Shown: positions 1 through 52,156 of the stretch, in pieces
How positions within the stretch are numbered: position 1 is the stretch's first letter
How the letters are laid out: each line of letters starts with the position of its first letter
Assembly: GCA_025642075.2 (NCBI GenBank)
Contig: JAODUO010000138.1
Location: 351,001-415,000 of the forward strand
Length of the DNA stretch: 64,000 nucleotides
Direction of reading: 5' to 3'
Source: Ridgeia piscesae
Taxonomy: Eukaryota; Annelida; Polychaeta; Sabellida; Siboglinidae
Notes under the pieces: model-generated
Database searches by the model: none
Seen by the model: only the letters and a program-made list of their open reading frames with translations
What the model was told of the DNA's origin: nothing
Translations under genes and position numbers: made by a program

Positions 1-39289
<39,289 letters not shown>

Positions 39290-40684
39290 CTGAAACAGAA
39301 GAAAACAGAGTTTTTAAACTACCATGGTATATACACATTTTGGAAATCTAGAACACAGCAACTGATGTGAGCCTACACACATTTTCACTCACCAAACACA
39401 GGTTCTAGTAACAGACAACTGCCTGAAATTTCTTAGTGGACCAAACATTTAGGAGTGTTGGCCATCAATGTGTGGACTTGACCTTCCCATGGATCAATCA
39501 CGGCGTGACCGTGACCTTGGGTCAATGTATGATGTATCATCTAGACTGTATATAGTGGATTGATCAACATGTGAACCTAACCTTTTAATGTATCGATCAA
39601 TATGTGACTCTTATCTTGTGTTAATGAGTGACCGTAACTGCTTATTGCATTGATCAACATGTGTGCATGATCTTTTAGAGGATCAGTCAATGTGTGATCT
39701 TCACCTTTTGGTGGACTGTCATTATGTTACCTGGACCTGTGGACTGTCATCAATGGGTGATAATGGGTGACATTGGGTGACAATGGAATTGCAGCATGTA
39801 GCATGAGTAGAGAGTATAGTAGATGCCAGCATCCATGTAAAGTAACAACATTCATTCTGCCACATTGCCTAAGTCTTTGCTGTTCCAATTTGAACCATGC
39901 ATAACCAACCCTACAAACTGACAAATGTTGACAAATCAATGTCGAAAAGGTCTTATTTCTCCCTGTGCTACGCAGTTATCATTGGTTTTTTTTTTACTGA
40001 GTATCCAAACTAATTCATCATACTCAGATGGCAACCTTCTCCATTTTTAACCCTTGCCCCCAGACAGACAACATGCACTGAGTATGAATCATGGCAGTAT
40101 CTCTCCACCGTTAACCCATCTCCCAGTCACACCACCATCTTCATGATAACAGCATCAGCTTCTTCTAAGTTTCTTCAGTAGAACGGTGCCAACACTCTCA
40201 TGAACCAACTTACCAGTAACATGAATATCCAACTATTCTTTGAAGCAGTACATTTGTCAGTAGCAGCTAACCCATAACATACATATTCAGACACGACCTC
40301 TTCATACCGCCCGCTATCACTGTGGATATACCTACAGCAACTGAGCTCTGCGATACTTTTTCTGCCAGTTCCATTTTGACAACATTGATTATTATAATGC
40401 GTCCAAACAAAAGAGTAGCTAGTGCTGTGAGCCAGACATGAGTCACCACCAGATCCCAACTGCACAGCTGAGGGCAAGGCACAGGGTGGCACTACAGGGC
40501 TTCATACCAGGCAGTTGTATGGGTTGTCTCCACAGATAATCAGTCTGCTCAAACAATGATTCACAGTGGCAATGTGTTGACAGCAACCTCCCACATCATC
40601 AGGACTGCACCAGAAATCAGGTCGTTGTTGCTCAACTCCCGTTGTAACAAAAGTCTAGAGTAAGGCTAACCTCAACGCTAGGCT
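39290..40684. other. First intron or 5' flank: no gene seen
   Basis: Ordinary AT-rich DNA. The part 39470-39780 holds decayed near-repeats built on gatcaa-catgtg and gacctt words (period around 40), perhaps an old minisatellite. No exon or promoter recognised. Confidence 0.45.
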
Positions 40685-40696
40685 TTGATTCTTTCA

Positions 40697-41113
40697 TGTC
40701 ACCTCTCTTTCTCCATGTCACCTCTCATTCTCCACGTCACGTCTCATTCTCCATGTCACCTTTCATTCTCCGTGTCACGTCTCATTCTCCGTGCCACCTC
40801 TCATTCTCCGTGCCACCTCTCATTCTCCATGTCACCTTTCATTCTCCGTGTCACGTCTCATTCTCAGTGTCACCTCTCATTCACCTCTCATTCTCGATGT
40901 CACTTCTCATTCTCAATGTCACCTCTCATTCTTTGTGTCACCTCTCATTCTCCGTGACACCTCTCATTCTCCGTGACACCTCACATTCTCCACGTCACCT
41001 CTCATTCTCCACGTCACCTCTCATTCTCCACGTCACCTCTCATTCTCCACGTCACCTCTCATTCTCCACGTCACCTCTCATTCTCCACGTCACCTCTCAT
41101 TCTCCACGTCACC
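40697..41113. repeat. 19-bp minisatellite, about 22 copies
   Basis: Unit ctcattctccacgtcacct (19 bp), variable in the first half (catgtc, cgtgtc, cgtgcc) and nearly identical from 40990 onward. The Ser-His-Pro-rich plus-strand open frames are by-products. Confidence 0.96.
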
Positions 41114-43779
41114 TCTACCATGCCATTGTCCACACTCAGGGGAGTTAGACCAAACCATGTCACCTTTAGAGATGTAATGAAGACACAAGTTTGTGATAAA
41201 TTGTGACGATGTACAGCTAAGACTAATAATGGCACATATGCAGCCAAGTGCAGAGATAAGAGGACAGAAATAACAATTCACAGAACACTTCCTGGTACAC
41301 AGCTTTTATCTTGACTGCTATAAATATGTAGTGAGACAGAGGTGATAAGATAGGAAGTGACCATGAAGCATCTCCCTCCTCTACAGTCAACAACTACAGC
41401 ACTTGTCTACATGCCAATATCACTTCAGCAATCTACCCAGCTGCCAAGTGTGTGCTGTCATGCAGAAACGTGTTTTTATTAAACCTGCAGTGTTTGTAGA
41501 TATATGTAAGCATCCATCGTGAGAAATAAATCAGGACTAAGGAGCCATTCCAAAAGCAGCAAAGGACTACTTGATTTTTGTATAGAAAACAACTTATGAA
41601 TGGTTATGGAATGGGAAGAAGACAGATTGAGAGAAGTCTCAGAGAGGGGGTTGACTTAGGTGATTGTTCTGTACACAGACATTTCTCTGTGAGATTTTAG
41701 AATGGAAATTTGTTGTGCAAAAAAACAAGACACTATAAGATCGATACAGTTGATCTCCTTAGTCTTGGGTTCGTTCAAACATTCAGTCACGTGTACATAT
41801 GCTTCCGTGGTCACTACTAAGAACTCATTAATCCAATTGCATGCAAACATCTACCAACTGTTTGATTATGTATTGGTAGTCAGCACAGACCCTCAACTTA
41901 TCAGGCACATGTCTCATGCATAGACCACTCTAGTCACGAATTGCCTCTAGAATAGAAAGTGCTTATCATAACATTTGCTGAGCATTATATATTATTAGGG
42001 ATGAAATATTTCATAATTTTTATATTAACTATAAAAGTACCACTATATAATAGAAGGTACAATAACGTTGGTCATTCATTGATATGCAGTTTTCTAAAAT
42101 TCGCACAAAATATGTATAAACTGCAAATGACTGTAACACATTGCATCACGAAGCACCGTGGTTTTTTATTACTTTTATTTATACTTATTTTATATCACTT
42201 CTTCATACAACACAAAGGTTATTCGACAATAAAACACACAGCTGGGAGGATGCAAATAACTCCTTACCTTATGCATCAAACTTGACCAAAAACAACTGTG
42301 CATTGACAGATGCAGGAGAGCATCATGGTGGCAGTTAGTGGGCTGGTAAATGTAGCAAGTCTTTATAGTGTTCTGCAGGATGCTGCAGCTAGGGAGACTG
42401 GTGCTTGTTCCAGGCAGGTGACTATTTACTTATCCAGGCCTGACCAACACACCTGTGACCAGCTGGCCCAGTGGCCTCCTGCCAATGTTAACCCTCCGCT
42501 CCTTAAAACAAAAGTAAACAAACACTGTTTTCTGTAATTCAAAGACCACAATTAGAAATATGTCTTCAGTGACAGTTTGAGAAATTCTCTTCTTTGACCT
42601 GTCTTGTTTTAATTGTTAGTATTGGTGGGAGTAACGAGTTAATGAGTGGTGGCAAGGAAAGGGTTAAGTGAGATCCTATGGCCCATAAGAATCAGGCAAG
42701 GTGGAATTGCAGCAGCTGGTGCAGGCTTCACACACACACACTTACTGCAACAACCCGTTCAGGTAATGCACACACTCTCAGCCATCTCCCACCACTTCCC
42801 TTCATCTCTGTCCCTTTCCATATCTCACCATCCCATAATGTTAAACCGATTACACAATCTGGGTAACTGATTCACTGCTAAAGATGAAGTAAGTTTAGTT
42901 AACAAGATTTAGTAAGATTAACAGAAGCTCCACAAGGCAACTTAACAAGGAAGCCTCTGATTTATCAGTTATCTACAAGGAAGTCAAATGTTGGGTTATC
43001 AATTATCTACATTTGCTTGATAAGCCAATGATTTCCTAGTCCACTTGATAAGATATGTCAATTATACTTTACAGATATCTACTGTTTTTTTCCCATAATC
43101 AGCAGCTCATTTAGTCAGTCATTAAAACTAATGTCTGTCATCTGTGGTGTCACTAACTGTGGTGTACTGGCAAAACCTCTTGAGTGACTTTCTGGGCAAA
43201 CTAAATTTTGCTACAAATTTGTAGAGGACAACATTACACCTGTGAGTGATATTCCAAATACAAATGGTTTGTATAAATGACACATAACCCTGTAAAAAAT
43301 ACCAGTATACATAATATATGAAAAAGAAACATTAATTTTGTTTCTGTCTTTTACAAACAATTGTTTTTCATTTCACGTGCACAGTTTCACCAACACAGTG
43401 TCAAGTGCTATAGTGTGATTTTACCCTCTGCTGCATTTTCACATGCTCTTTACAAGATCTGATTTGGCACAAAGTGCTGTGTGCAATGCCATCATAAACA
43501 CAGAGTTAGGAACCATGCCAGTATTTTTTTAAGTTTCTCAGAATTTCAACTTTTTTCCACTGACACGGGAAACTCACAGGCTGTGCCCCAGAAATAATGT
43601 ATTGCAAACATCGTTGGTCACGGAAAATTACTGCACTAAATCTCTCAAGGAAACCATCTAATGCTGCGGCCAGATTACTGTATGTTTCAAGCTGTACAGA
43701 TTTGTTTAATGGAACAAAACAGTTTCAGTTAACAACATTCAGAATTGTTTTAAAACTTTGCAGCGTTGTTCACAACATG
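41114..43779. other. No gene seen
   Basis: Unique AT-rich sequence. Open frames up to about 110 codons are dispersed, without family resemblance, coding bias or splice context that I can defend. Confidence 0.45.
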
Positions 43780-43781
43780 GC

Positions 43782-43985
43782 ACATGTCACTGAGTGACAT
43801 CCTGTGTGACTGGCCCACCTACGAGGCTACGACTGAGTGACATCCTACGTGTCTGGCCCACCTACGACAGGTCACTGAGTGACATCCTACGTGTCTGGCC
43901 CACCTACGACTGAGTGACATCCTACGTGACTGGCCCACCTACGACTGAGTGACATCCTACGTGTCTGGCCCACCTACGACAGTGG
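43782..43985. repeat. Short tandem repeat of about 35-37 bp, five copies
   Basis: Copies of ctgagtgacatcctacgtgt then ctggcccacctacga, with one copy holding an added gaggcta and another acaggtca. Ends abruptly at 43985. Confidence 0.9.
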
Positions 43986-46486
43986 AAACTAATAGGCCAA
44001 CATTTGTCTTTTGTGGTCAGAAGCACTGCACTAAGACCAGCTGCTCTGTTGCATCATTCTCAAGGTTAGCAAGTCTATATACGGAACAGCAAGGAAGAAA
44101 CTTTATCCTAGATCCCATGTTTACGCACATTACCAACAACTCAATAAATAAAATTTCTAATGAAAGACAGATCATAAGTGGTTTAACTTATAAAGTTTAT
44201 GACAATTATGCAGCTTGGAATAATTGTACTCCAAATAGAAAGGATGCTTGGCATTGCGAACAATGGTATATCATGAACTGGTTTGAAGTTCAGTCTCTTT
44301 AGATTTTCTGTGTGAAATACTGTTTGTTGCCAAGGTGAAGTTTCAATTTTGCACGTGACAGGAAACATGTTTGATTGCAGACCTGGTGTTGATTAACCTA
44401 TTCCAGCTTTGGCAGGAAATGTGTAGCTCTTCAGGGTGAAGGAAGGAATGAAGAGGCTAATGAAACACCTAGATGACCACTTACTAATGAAGGCTTCCTA
44501 ATGACACTGCCTAGATGAGATACTGACAGGAGATACAGATCTACTCAAGGGTTCATCTCACATAATCAGACTTCAGTCATTGCAGGACAAGCCTCTATTG
44601 ATGTTGCTGCTTGTAAACATGTTAATGTTTCCTAGAATTAATCACACATTTGTATCTATCTGTATCTAATGAAAAGCATGCCACTAAAATTAGCTTAAAC
44701 TGGGTTAAGTGTATATAAAAATGATAGTTAACTTTTTTGCACATTCATGTTTGAGACACTATTAAAAATTACTTTGCATTTTGCCGAGTTCCTGCAACTA
44801 ACAACAACTAACATTTTATTATCAGTACTATTCAGGTGTTTCTCCGGAACATCAACATTAGAATGCATGCAAGAAAGAATCAGGTTGATTCATAAATCTT
44901 GGTGAAAGTTGACAGTAAGAACCCTGGCAATCCCCAGGTGAGAACTGTAAGTATGATAACTACCCCACTGGGGTACACATGATAACTACCCCACTGGGGG
45001 TACACAGTACCACACAACATTGCACAGGGCACAGATTAGATAATAGAGACACCTTCTAGTATTACATGTTTAACTACCTACTGGTCAATGGCCTATACTG
45101 TCTTTGTGTCAACACCATAAACATCCCCTCCCTCTCTTGGGGGAGGGCTCACTCACCCATGTTCCACGAACTGCACATATATGTCATTTATTTCCAACAA
45201 CAACATGAAATAACTATATATCCCGTTATTCCAAAATACAACATTATATAGTTACTTATTGGACAAATACAATATAATACAAAATATGTTAAAAATAAAT
45301 CATAATAATGCAGTACAAAATGCCTACTCAATGCCTTGTTAGAAATATCTGTGTACTTCTCTTAGATGTGGTACATAGACAGAAAATGAAACTCGCAGAG
45401 CTCTCTTTTTAGCTGCCTGTATGGTTAAGTTCTGCTTCTACTTCTGATGAGGTTGCCATGTAACTGATCATGTAAGGTGCTCCAGTTTTACTCCATCAAC
45501 ACAGACAAATGTATATTGGCAACTGTTTCACACCACAAACAAACAACTTGGGAAATACTACCATTTCACATTTGTTTTATGGAGACAGCTGGCATTTGGA
45601 ATTTGACTAGTTACTACGTCACGCTGCACAGTGGTTTGTGAACACACAAAAGTTGATTGAAACTGGAATAAAGTTTGAAATGTCTCAACAAACATCTACA
45701 CTGAATCAAACTGTTGTTGTCCAGTAATAAAGAAAAACAAATGCAGGAAAATCATGGCTGCTGAAACCCATATTTATATAGTTATAATAATGTTGACACC
45801 CACAAACACAGGTTCTTCATCTAGAAACAATGTCCTCACTGTATCTTGGTGAGTTGAAGCAGTCTGAGACAGTTGGTATACACCCGAGGACTGAGGTGGT
45901 GAGTGTCCTCACTTGACAGACCCCAGTAGGGGTCATGCGGTACATCATAGGCTGTCACTGATGCCTAGGGTTTGTGGGCCCAGAACATCTTGAGGAAATG
46001 GGTAAATAAATACAGACTATTGTTGGTCTATCCAGTGTGAGAACTAACCATCTTACTACTGTGTACCAGAACCAGCAGTCTCAGAACATAAGCAGCGACC
46101 TACAGTAACCACACAGGCATCTCTTGTGACAATCAATCAATCAATCAATCGATTGATTGATCAAAGAACTGTACTGGGAAGTATCAAACATATGTCTACA
46201 GAACAGACAATCAAGGCAGAAGACCATTACAGCAGGACAGCACCAAAGACTACTTATAAAGGCCAAGTGTTTAGGACTTACTACCCATACATCACGCACC
46301 CATCAGACATCAACCAGACACGCCAGAGCCTGGTGTGTAGTTTACCTCACCTTCTCTGTGGTGTAGTGCTTCGCAGACAAGATTGTGTGAACGCTGCTTA
46401 CCAGGTACTTGTCATGTTTTAAAAATAACCAATCACCTTAGTCCTAAATTTGGAGTTTACTTACTCTGGCTGGAGCTTGACGTATA
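43986..46486. other. No gene seen; small direct repeat and a 22-nt palindrome
   Basis: Contains two direct copies of gataactaccccactgggg near 44957 and 44980 (a third related motif at 47297) and a perfect palindrome atcaatcaatcgattgattg-at at 46140-46161. No coding support. Confidence 0.45.
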
Positions 46487-46496
46487 TATCTATATC

Positions 46497-46551
<55 letters not shown>

Positions 46552-46553
<2 letters not shown>

Positions 46554-46631
46554 CATGATGCATATGTGTGTGTTTAATATATATATATATCTTTGGCTTG
46601 ACTCACCGCTTGAATTCAACCATGATGTGGT

Positions 46632-46695
<64 letters not shown>

Positions 46696-46763
46696 TCTTT
46701 CGAATACGGCGAGTCAAGCCAAAGTATATATATATATATAAACACACACATATGCATCATGTT
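46552..46763. mobile_element. Foldback (palindromic) element with TA-rich arms, possible MITE
   Basis: Left arm 46552-46608 (aacatgatgcatatgtgtgt ... ctttggcttgactcaccg) and right arm 46707-46763 are inverted copies, including the TA run between the two conserved blocks. The centre holds a small hairpin (caacca/tggttg) and about 60 bp of TA repeat. Arms match almost perfectly outside the TA parts (one caccg/cgccg difference). Flanked by TA tracts, so a TA target site duplication cannot be tested. Short, non-coding, structure fits a MITE; a pure rearrangement is also possible. Confidence 0.6.
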
Positions 46764-47989
46764 TTAACATTAGTCAGTCATTGATTTAACTGTTATGTTT
46801 TGGCATGTACTCTGAGACCTTTGTCAAAATTTAATCCTTTACAAATTTTCTTAAATATTATTATGCATCTCGGTTTCATGAAGAAATTAACTTTCAGGCA
46901 ATGTCATACTGTGGTGTTTTGAGGTCATCCCTAAATAGGTGATGAAAAAATAGTTGGCCACAAAGGGCCTAGGCCAGATAACCCAGTTCTCATCTAAGTT
47001 CCCACACTCATTGGCTCACTGTGATTGCAGCCATTTGTCAAAACGGTCAAAACAGATGGCTCTCTCTCCTCTCTCTAACCAAACTACTACACTGATGTTA
47101 CTTAACAGCAATTGGAAAATACCTGGAATATAATAACAACTATTTACACAAAAAACATTAGAAGTGAGGTCTATTTTACACATTCACAGACAAGTAGCAG
47201 TTATTTAAGGGAATAAAACATTTGTTGCAGTGTAATGCAGGAGATTCCATTGAAATGTGAGAGAATTAGGAAAAATGTATGCTCTGCAACATATATAACT
47301 ACCCCGGGGGTATACTGTGTCTATGATTTCTTGATGCTGTTATTTTGTAGCATTAATTGTTTCATTTTCTTTCAAGCCCTGATTTAGCCAGTCTGGTTTA
47401 GATCAACCAACATGACAAGATAAATTATCATATCACCCTTTAAAAACTTGTTGCTGGCATGAGAAGTAACCTGATCCCACCGCCAACACTTCTGAATATA
47501 ATACATATGTTGACAATAAAAGTGGCTCCTTGGCAAACAACCTGTCATCACTAGGACTGTGATAATGAAATGATGCATCTGCCCTGGTTCGGGAATACAT
47601 GTACTATGAAGGAGTGTATATTATGGAAGCTCTCCCAGGTTTACCCAAGAGACATGCATCAGTATTCAGTAACACAACTGACACACAACGGCAGTAACAA
47701 AGATTACCCAGAGTAAACAACACCCTGTACACTTAAAGCACTGAAACTGTACCACACAGTTCAAAGTGGGCGTAGTAAAGTGACACTGATTAAAAACAAC
47801 AGATTGTTCCAAATTAGTATCAGTATTCCAGGGGTCTTCAGCAGTACAGCTACTGTTGTGTCATCACAACTGTTTGTGGAACAGATCTACAGGGTATATT
47901 TATTTACACGGAGAACAATAATCATAGTTGATGAAAATAGCAATGTCGTAATTATAAAACCAGATGAAACCACACCAAGCCTAGGCTAC
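46764..47989. other. No gene seen
   Basis: Unique AT-rich sequence before the 35-bp minisatellite; no coding support on either strand. Confidence 0.45.
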
Positions 47990-49610
47990 AGATAATTATG
48001 TAACGACAACCCACATTCTGGCCCTGACCCTACAGAACTTGTTACTGTGTCCATAAATTACATTACAACCCTAACTGTGCCAAAACCACAAGCTGCTGTT
48101 ACAACACACAACAGGCTGATTACAACACTTCAGTTGTTGGGACCAGAAACACTGACTACAACACTACAGTTGTTGGGAGCAGAACACTGACTACAACACT
48201 ACAGTTGTTGGGAGCAGAACACTGACTACAACACTACAGTTGTTGGGAGCAGAACACTGACTACAACACTTCAGTTGTTGGGAGCAGAACACTGACTACA
48301 ACACTTCAGTTGTTGGGAGCAGAACACTGCCTACAACACTACAGTTGTTGGGAGCAGAACACTGACTACAACACTTCAGTTGTTGGGAGCAGAACACTGA
48401 CTACAACACTACAGTTGTTGGGAGCAGAACACTGACTACAACACTTCAGTTGTTGGGAGCAGAACACTGGCTACAACACTTCAGTTGTTGGGAGCAGAAC
48501 ACTGACTACAACACTACAGTTGTTGGGAGCAGAACACTGACTACAACACTTCAGTTGTTGGGAGCAGAACACTGACTACAACACTACAGTTGTTGGGAGC
48601 AGAACACTGACTACAACACTTCAGTTGTTGGGAGCAGAACACTGACTACAACACTTCAGTTGTTGGGAGCAGAACACTGACTACAACACTACAGTTGTTG
48701 GGAGCAGAACACTGACTACAACACTTCAGTTGTTGGGAGCAGAACACTGCTACAACACTTCAGTTGTTGGGAGCAGAACACTGACTACAACACTCAGTTG
48801 TTGGGAGCAGAACACTGACTACAACACTCAGTTGTGGGAGCAGAACACTGCTACAACACTTCAGTTGTTGGGAGCAGAACACTGCTACAACACTCAGTTG
48901 TTGGGACAGAACACTGACTACAACACTTCAGTTGTTGGGAGCAGAACACTGACTACAACACTTCAGTTGTTGGGAGCAGAACACTGACTACAACACTACA
49001 GTTGTTGGGAGCAGAACACTGACTACAACACTTCAGTTGTTGGGAGCAGAACACTGCTACAACACTTCAGTTGTTGGGAGCAGAACACTGACTACAACAC
49101 TACAGTTGTTGGGAGCAGAACACTGACTACAACACTTCAGTTGTTGGGAGCAGAACACTGCTACAACACTACATTGTTGGGACAGAACACTGACTACAAC
49201 ACTCAGTTGTTGGGAGCAGAACACTGCTACAACACTTAGTTGTTGGGAGCAGAACACTGACTACAACACTCAGTTGTTGGGAGCAGAACACTGACTAAAC
49301 ACTCAGTTGTTGGGACAGAACACTGACTACAACACTTCAGTTGTTGGGAGCAGAACACTGCTACAACACTCAGTTTTGGGAGCAGAACACTGACTACAAC
49401 ACTCATTGTTGGGAGCAGAACACTGACTACAACACTACAGATATTATGTAACGACAAACCCACATTTGGCCCTGACCTACAAACTTGTTACTGTGACCAG
49501 AAACTGACTTTCAACCCTAACTGTTGGGGCCAAAACCACAACACTGCTTTTTGGGACACACAACACTGACTTTCAACACTTCAGTTGTTGGGACCAGAAA
49601 CACTGACTAC
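47990..49610. repeat. 35-bp minisatellite block followed by an indel-rich repeat of its own left flank
   Basis: From 48117 the unit is actacaacacttcagttgtt then gggagcagaacactg (35 bp). Between 48740 and 49440 many copies lack single bases or short pieces. At 49437-49610 the unique left flank (47990-48165; words tatgtaacgacaa-cccacatt, ggccctgacc, cttgttactgtg) appears again with many small deletions, and the array then restarts. This is either a 1.45-kb duplication or, more likely, an assembly fault. Confidence 0.85.
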
Positions 49611-51655
49611 AACACTACAGTTGTTGGGAGCAGAACACTGACTACAACACTACAGTTGTTGGGAGCAGAACACTGACTACAACACTACAGTTGTTGGGAG
49701 CAGAACACTGACTACAACACTACAGTTGTTGGGAGCAGAACACTGACTACAACACTACAGTTGTTGGGAGCAGAACACTGACTACAACACTACAGTTGTT
49801 GGGAGCAGAACACTGACTACAACACTACAGTTGTTGGGAGCAGAACACTGACTACAACACTTCAGTTGTTGGGAGCAGAACACTGACTACAACACTACAG
49901 TTGTTGGGAGCAGAACACTGACTACAACACTACAGTTGTTGGGAGCAGAACACTGGCTACAACACTTCAGTTGTTGGGAGCAGAACACTGACTACAACAC
50001 TACAGTTGTTGGGAGCAGAACACTGACTACAACACTACAGTTGTTGGGACCATAAACACTGACTACAACACTACAGTACTTGTAGGGACCAGAAACACTG
50101 ACTACAACACTACAGTTGTTGGGACCATAAACACTGACTACAACACTACAGTTGTTGGGACCAGAAACACTGACTACAACACTACAGTTGTTGGGACCAG
50201 AAACACTGACTACAACACTACAGTTGTTGGGACCATAAACACTGACTACAACACTACAGTACTTGTAGGGACCAGAAACACTGACTACAACACTACAGTA
50301 CTGTTGGGACCATAAACACTGACTACAACACTACAGTTGTTGGGACCAGAACACTGACTACAACACTACAGTACTTGTAGGGACCAGAAACACTGACTAC
50401 AACACTACAGATTGTTGGGACCATAAACACTGACTACAACACTACAATTGTGGAAAATACAACCTACATTGTAGGGACCATAAACACTGACTACAACACT
50501 ACAGTACTTAGCTACAACACTACATACTTGTAGGGACCAGAAACACTGACTACAACACTACAGTTGTTGGGACCATAAACACTGACTATAACACTACAGT
50601 ACTTGTAGGGACCATAAACACTGACTACAACACTACAGTTGTTGGGACCAGAAACACTGACTACAACACTACAGTACTTGTAGGGACCAGAAACACTGGC
50701 TACAACACTACAGTACAGCTGTACTTGTAGGGACCATAAACACTGACTACAACACTACAATTGTTGGGACCATAAACACTGACTACAACACTACAGTACT
50801 TGTAGGGACCATAAACACTGACTACAACACTACAGTACTTGTAGGCTACAACACTACATTACTTGTAGGGACCAGAAACACTGACTACAACACTACAGTT
50901 GTTGGGACCATAAACACTGACTATAACACTACAGTACTTGTAGGGACCATAAACACTGGCTACAACACTACAGTACTTGTAGGGACCAGAAACACTGACT
51001 ACAACACTACAGTACTTGTAGGGACCAGAAACACTGACTACAACACTACAGTACTCGTAGGGACCAGAAACACTGACTACAACACTACAGTACTTGTAGG
51101 GACCAGAAACACTGACTACAACACTACAGTACTTGTAGGGACCAGAAACACTGACTACAACACTACAATACTTGTAGGGACCAGAAACACTGACTACAAC
51201 ACTACAGTACTTGTAGGGACCAGAAACACTGACTACAACACTACAATACTTGTAGGGACCAGAAACACTGACTACAACACTACAATACTTGTAGGGACCA
51301 GAAACACTGACTACAACACTACAGTACTTGTAGGGACCAGAAACACTGACTACAACACTACAATACTTGTAGGGACCAGAAACACTGACTACAACACTAC
51401 AATACTTGTAGGGACCAGAAACACTGACTACAACACTACAGTACTTGTAGGGACCAGAAACACTGACTACAACACTACAATACTTGTAGGGACCAGAAAC
51501 ACTGACTACAACACTACAGTACTTGTAGGGACCATAAACACTGACTACAACACTACAGTACTTGTAGGGACCAGAAACACTGACTACAACACTACAGTAC
51601 TTGTAGGGACCAGAAACACTGGCTACAACACTACAGTACTCATAGGGACCAGAAA
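49611..51655. repeat. 35-bp to 39-bp minisatellite, second block
   Basis: The first part continues the 35-bp unit (ttgttgggagcagaacactg); from about 50040 the unit shifts to a 38-39 bp form with cagtacttgtagggaccaga then aacactgactacaacacta. Both share the gactacaacactacagt core, so the second derives from the first or a common ancestor. On the minus strand both contain a pyrimidine stretch ending ctgtag. The minus-strand open frame with Tyr-Lys-Tyr-Cys-Ser repeats is a by-product of the 39-bp period. Confidence 0.96.
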
Positions 51656-51888
51656 CAAAGACCACAAACAACAACAAGACTGATTGGCATGAACATGTGT
51701 AACAGATGCGATGACACCAGGCAGTACCTACCACTACTGGCACGCTGACCTTTGACTACATCTTGTAGAATATGAGGCTGTCATTTCACTCATTTCTACA
51801 CAGCTACTGGTATTTTTCCTCCAAGTCAAACTATTACAAACACAAAGCTATATTTTGTGAAATTAATAAATTCATTCAAGTAAAGTAT

Positions 51889-51892
<4 letters not shown>

Positions 51893-51934
<42 letters not shown>
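51893..51934 (+). repeat. (TA)n microsatellite
   Basis: About 40 bp of pure TA. Confidence 0.95.
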
Positions 51935-52070
51935 CTACATTTAAAGCTGTTACATGTACTGTTATTTGTGTTATCCCCAAAATAGTAAAACAAATGAAAT
52001 ACACATTCCATGATCAAAGCTTAGCAAGTGTTTCTCTTTAAACAGCCACCACCAGATAGTATTGTTCATA

Positions 52071-52156
52071 AACAATACAATACAATACAATACAATACAA
52101 TACAATACAATACAATACAATACAATACAATACAATACAATACAATACAATACAAT
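52071..52156 (+). repeat. (AATAC)n pentanucleotide microsatellite
   Basis: About 17 perfect copies of the 5-bp unit; followed by gcattttattgtccaggaag, the kind of sequence often found where a microsatellite grew from a retroelement tail. No element body could be recognised. Confidence 0.95.

Noticed and set aside
50859..51743. 294-codon minus-strand open frame with SGPYKYCSVVV repeats
   Set aside because: The 39-bp repeat unit is a multiple of three, which keeps the frame open; no flanking gene structure.
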